This document shows, piece by piece, positions 61,740 to 64,000 of a stretch of 64,000 nt of DNA. The stretch lies in assembly GCF_902459645.1 (NCBI RefSeq), contig NZ_CABPSK010000002.1, forward strand, positions 992,001-1,056,000, written 5' to 3'. The notes below the pieces were generated by a model. The model saw only the letters and a program-made list of their open reading frames with translations. It was not told where the DNA came from and searched no databases. A program made the translations under genes and the position numbers. Source of the DNA: Pandoraea pneumonica (GTDB lineage Bacteria > Pseudomonadota > Gammaproteobacteria > Burkholderiales > Burkholderiaceae). Numbering within the stretch: position 1 is the stretch's first letter; each line of letters starts with the position of its first letter.

Positions 61740-62420
61740 ATGTGGGAAGGGTTCGATAAAAGCGGGGTCATTGCGCCGTTTCTCGAGGGCGTGGTGTCGG
61801 GCACGGCGGTGACCATCGGCGCATCGGCGCTCGCCTTCGTGATCGGTATGGCGCTCGGCATCGTGCTGCTCATTGCACGTATTGCGCCGTTCGCGCCGGT
61901 GCGCTCGTTCGTGGTGTTGTGGGTGAGTCTGATCCGTGGCACGCCAGCGCTGATTCACATGCTGATCGCGTACTACATGGTGCCCGCGATGCTCGACATC
62001 TCGATCTCGCCGATCACGGCCGGGGTTGCGGCGCTCGCTTGCAACACGAGTGCTTACATCGTCGAGATTCTGCGCGGGGCGCTCGGCACCATTTCGCCGG
62101 GACAACGCGCCGCCGCCTACGCGCTGGGCATGCGCGCGCCGTATGTCTGGCGGCATGTGCTGCTGCCACAGGTGATCTATCGGGCGATTCCGCCGCTCAC
62201 GAGCGAGTTCACGATTCTGCTCAAGGCGTCGTCGCTGATGTCGATCATCGCGGTGCCGGAACTGGCGACCGTGGCTCGCAACGCAACCCTGCAAACCGAT
62301 TTGCCGTTGCAGGTGTTTGCGGTGACCGCTGCCGTGTACTTCGTCATTCTGTTTTGTATCTCGGCCGCATCGCGACTGTGCGAGCGCCGGGTGTCGAGGA
62401 TGCTGCCCCATGGTCATTGA
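61740..62420 (+). CDS. Amino-acid ABC transporter permease (HisM/GlnP type), first
   Basis: A 226-residue permease with about five helices. SLIRGTPALIHMLIAYYMVP and ILRGALGTISPGQRAAAYAL (the EAA loop) are family blocks. I use ATG 61740, 11 bp after the binding-protein stop. It overlaps the second permease gene by 11 bp and forms a heterodimer with it. Confidence 0.9.
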   Translation: MWEGFDKSGVIAPFLEGVVSGTAVTIGASALAFVIGMALGIVLLIARIAPFAPVRSFVVLWVSLIRGTPALIHMLIAYYMVPAMLDISISPITAGVAALACNTSAYIVEILRGALGTISPGQRAAAYALGMRAPYVWRHVLLPQVIYRAIPPLTSEFTILLKASSLMSIIAVPELATVARNATLQTDLPLQVFAVTAAVYFVILFCISAASRLCERRVSRMLPHGH

Positions 62421-63072
62421 TTTCGGAATCGTCAAAGACGCCGTACCGGTCTTGTTCGAAGGGCTGCGCGTGAGTGCACTGGTCAGTGCGATCGGTATTC
62501 CTCTGGGCATTCTGATCGGCATTGTGGCGGCCTACGCCACGCAGTCGCGCTCGCTATTGAAGCCCGTGGCACTCGCCTATGTCGAACTGGTGCGCAACAT
62601 CCCGTACTTGATCCTCGTCTACCTGTCGTTCTTCGGTTTGCCCAAGCTGGGTGTCGGGGCATCGGCCATGACGGTGGCCGTGGGATGCACGGCGTTCTAC
62701 ACCGGCGGCTACTTCTGCGAAATTCTGCGCGCGGCATTGCGCAGCGTGGCGCGCGGGCAGACCCATGCGGCGCTCTCGCTCGGCATGACGTACTGGCAGA
62801 CACAGCGTCACATCATCGCGCCGCAGTTGTTCGGTTTTCTCGTGCCGCCGACCACCAGCCTCGTGATCATGATGTTCAAAGACTCTGCCATCTTCTCGGT
62901 GATGAGCCTGCCGGAGATGACCTACCAGAGCAATTTGCTCACCGCCAATACCTTTGCCTACGTCGAAGTGCTCGGCACCACGGCGTTGCTTTACTGGGCC
63001 AGCAGCGTGGTGCTGGCCAGCGTCGGGCGGCGTCTTGAGACGGTGATCGGGCGACGCGCCCGGCACGTTTGA
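62410..63072 (+). CDS. Amino-acid ABC transporter permease, second
   Basis: A 220-residue permease paralogous to the previous one: YVELVRNIPYLILVYLSFFG, ILRAALRSVARGQTHAALSL and FKDSAIFSVMSLPEMTYQSN. The two genes overlap by 11 bp. The agmatinase-family gene starts 45 bp later on the same strand. Confidence 0.9.
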   Translation: MVIDFGIVKDAVPVLFEGLRVSALVSAIGIPLGILIGIVAAYATQSRSLLKPVALAYVELVRNIPYLILVYLSFFGLPKLGVGASAMTVAVGCTAFYTGGYFCEILRAALRSVARGQTHAALSLGMTYWQTQRHIIAPQLFGFLVPPTTSLVIMMFKDSAIFSVMSLPEMTYQSNLLTANTFAYVEVLGTTALLYWASSVVLASVGRRLETVIGRRARHV

Positions 63073-63117
63073 TCTCTCGTCGCCCCCTCTCGAATATCAC
63101 CACCCAAGGACAACACG

Positions 63118-64000
63118 ATGACTACCTATACCGTTGCGCCGCGCGTCGGCCACCCGACACTGCTGTATTCGGAGCTCGATCTCGATATCGACAATCTGAA
63201 GGCCGATATCGCCGTGCTCGGCATGCCGTATGGCGCGCCGTATGCGGCGTCCGACTTCAGTAACGATCAAACGAATGCGCCGTCGGCGATTCGTCAAGCG
63301 ACGGACCGTGTGGCGCGCAAGCCGGATCACTACGACTTCGATATCGATGGCCCGTTGCTGCAAGGCCGTACCGATATCCGCTTTGTCGACTGCGGCGACA
63401 TCATCCCCGACTTGACGAAGCCCGGCGAACACTACGCACGTGCCGAAGCCGCTGTGCGAAAGATTGCGGCGGGCGGCGCCATGCCGATCGTGCTCGGCGG
63501 CGACCACGGCATCACCACACCGGTGTTGCGCGGGCTCGATCAGAAGGGGCCCATCACGCTCGTGCACATCGACGCGCATCTGGACTGGCGCGACGAAGTG
63601 AACGGCGTGCGCGAGGGGCTGTCCAGCCCGATCCGCCGCGCGTCGGAAATGGCGCACGTGGATCGCATCATTCAAATTGGTCTGCGCGCTCAGGGCAGCG
63701 GACGTGAAGCCGAACTCGTGGCGGCGCGCGCGTATGGCGCGGACTTGGTCACGGCGTACGAGTTGCACGACATCGGCATGGATGCCGTGCTCGACCGCAT
63801 TCCGGACGGCGGTAACTACTACCTCACCATCGATGCCGACGGCCTCGACCCGTCGACGATGCCAGCGGTCGCCGGGCCAGCGCCGGGTGGCGTGACCTTC
63901 GTGCAGGCGCGCAAGCTGATTCACGGTTTGGTACGCAAGGGCCGCGTGATCGGTATGGATATCGTGGAGATTCAGCCCGAGAAAGACGACGCCAATCTGA
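63118..64000 (+). CDS. Agmatinase/ureohydrolase family protein, 3' end beyond the window
   Basis: The first 294 residues of a binuclear-metal ureohydrolase; the frame is open to the last base. Metal motifs: VLGGDHGITTPVL (His), HIDAHLDWRDE (Asp and His) and TIDADGLDPSTMPAV (Asp pair). The family includes agmatinase, guanidinobutyrase and guanidinopropionase, all releasing urea. Its position after a LysR and an amino-acid importer favours a catabolic guanidino acid over agmatine; this is inference. Confidence 0.87.
   Translation, partial: MTTYTVAPRVGHPTLLYSELDLDIDNLKADIAVLGMPYGAPYAASDFSNDQTNAPSAIRQATDRVARKPDHYDFDIDGPLLQGRTDIRFVDCGDIIPDLTKPGEHYARAEAAVRKIAAGGAMPIVLGGDHGITTPVLRGLDQKGPITLVHIDAHLDWRDEVNGVREGLSSPIRRASEMAHVDRIIQIGLRAQGSGREAELVAARAYGADLVTAYELHDIGMDAVLDRIPDGGNYYLTIDADGLDPSTMPAVAGPAPGGVTFVQARKLIHGLVRKGRVIGMDIVEIQPEKDDANL

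Noticed and set aside
1-64000. Mobile elements, tRNA/rRNA genes or phage regions
   Set aside because: No transposase, integrase, phage or RNA-gene sequence was recognised, and coding style looks uniform throughout.

Overview
The window is a GC-rich (low-to-mid 60s percent by eye), densely coded piece of chromosome from a Gram-negative betaproteobacterium. The Burkholderia-type general porin, the eight LysR-type regulators, the AAHS and MHS permeases and the aromatic-acid catabolic genes point to Burkholderiaceae; Pandoraea is my best guess, but nothing here proves the genus. I see no rRNA, tRNA, CRISPR array, phage or insertion sequence. Two genes run off the ends: a short-chain dehydrogenase on the left and an agmatinase-family hydrolase on the right.

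Layout. 0-6 kb: SDR tail, an RstAB-like two-component system, a MarR-GNAT fusion regulator with a double palindrome at its promoter, a cysteine-synthase-like PLP enzyme, a GlxA-type AraC regulator and an Lrp/AsnC regulator. 6-10 kb: carbamoylase-type M20 hydrolase, diaminopropionate ammonia-lyase and HipO-like amidohydrolase, resembling the ygeX/ygeY/hyu neighbourhood. 10-18 kb: FCD-GntR regulator with a 2-hydroxymuconic/2-aminomuconic semialdehyde dehydrogenase-type ALDH, then a leftward operon (DUF1338/HglS-like 2-oxoadipate decarboxylase, ALDH7/AmaB, 2-aminoadipate-type aminotransferase) with a divergent LysR. This fits the 2-aminoadipate end of lysine catabolism. 18-23 kb: YitT membrane protein, ilvE, a small membrane protein, a YfcF-like GST and two LysR regulators. 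23.5-28 kb: extradiol dioxygenase, class II aldolase-fold protein without its metal histidines, AAHS transporter, porin. 28-31.5 kb: aldo/keto reductase, AraC regulator and two small uncharacterised proteins. 31.5-39 kb: complete 3-hydroxybenzoate/gentisate pathway (MFS permease, 3-hydroxybenzoate 6-hydroxylase, maleylpyruvate isomerase, fumarylpyruvate hydrolase, gentisate dioxygenase, divergent LysR).

39-48 kb: FCD-GntR regulator and a nine-gene rightward operon (NMT1-type ABC importer, cupin, Ldh-family dehydrogenase, RidA-like protein, FAH-family enzyme, extradiol dioxygenase, ACMSD-like amidohydrolase). It looks like an uncharacterised ring-cleavage pathway for an aminated or heterocyclic aromatic and is the best candidate for an undescribed system. 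48-64 kb: ruvA without ruvB or ruvC beside it, LysR, a MerR regulator with a duplicated TipAS-like domain, kgtP, ghrA, a VOC protein, a LysR/cupin pair around a perfect palindrome, a DHA2 exporter overlapping a secreted HbpS/GlcG-like gene with a divergent LysR and palindromic operator, a GNAT, and a LysR next to an amino-acid ABC importer and the agmatinase-family gene.

Together the window is a catabolic region. Most uptake and degradation modules sit beside their own regulator, and several divergent regulator/target promoters carry a clean dyad. The most unusual non-coding structure is a pair of long palindromes at 12.50-12.76 kb with conserved flanks but different, self-complementary cores.
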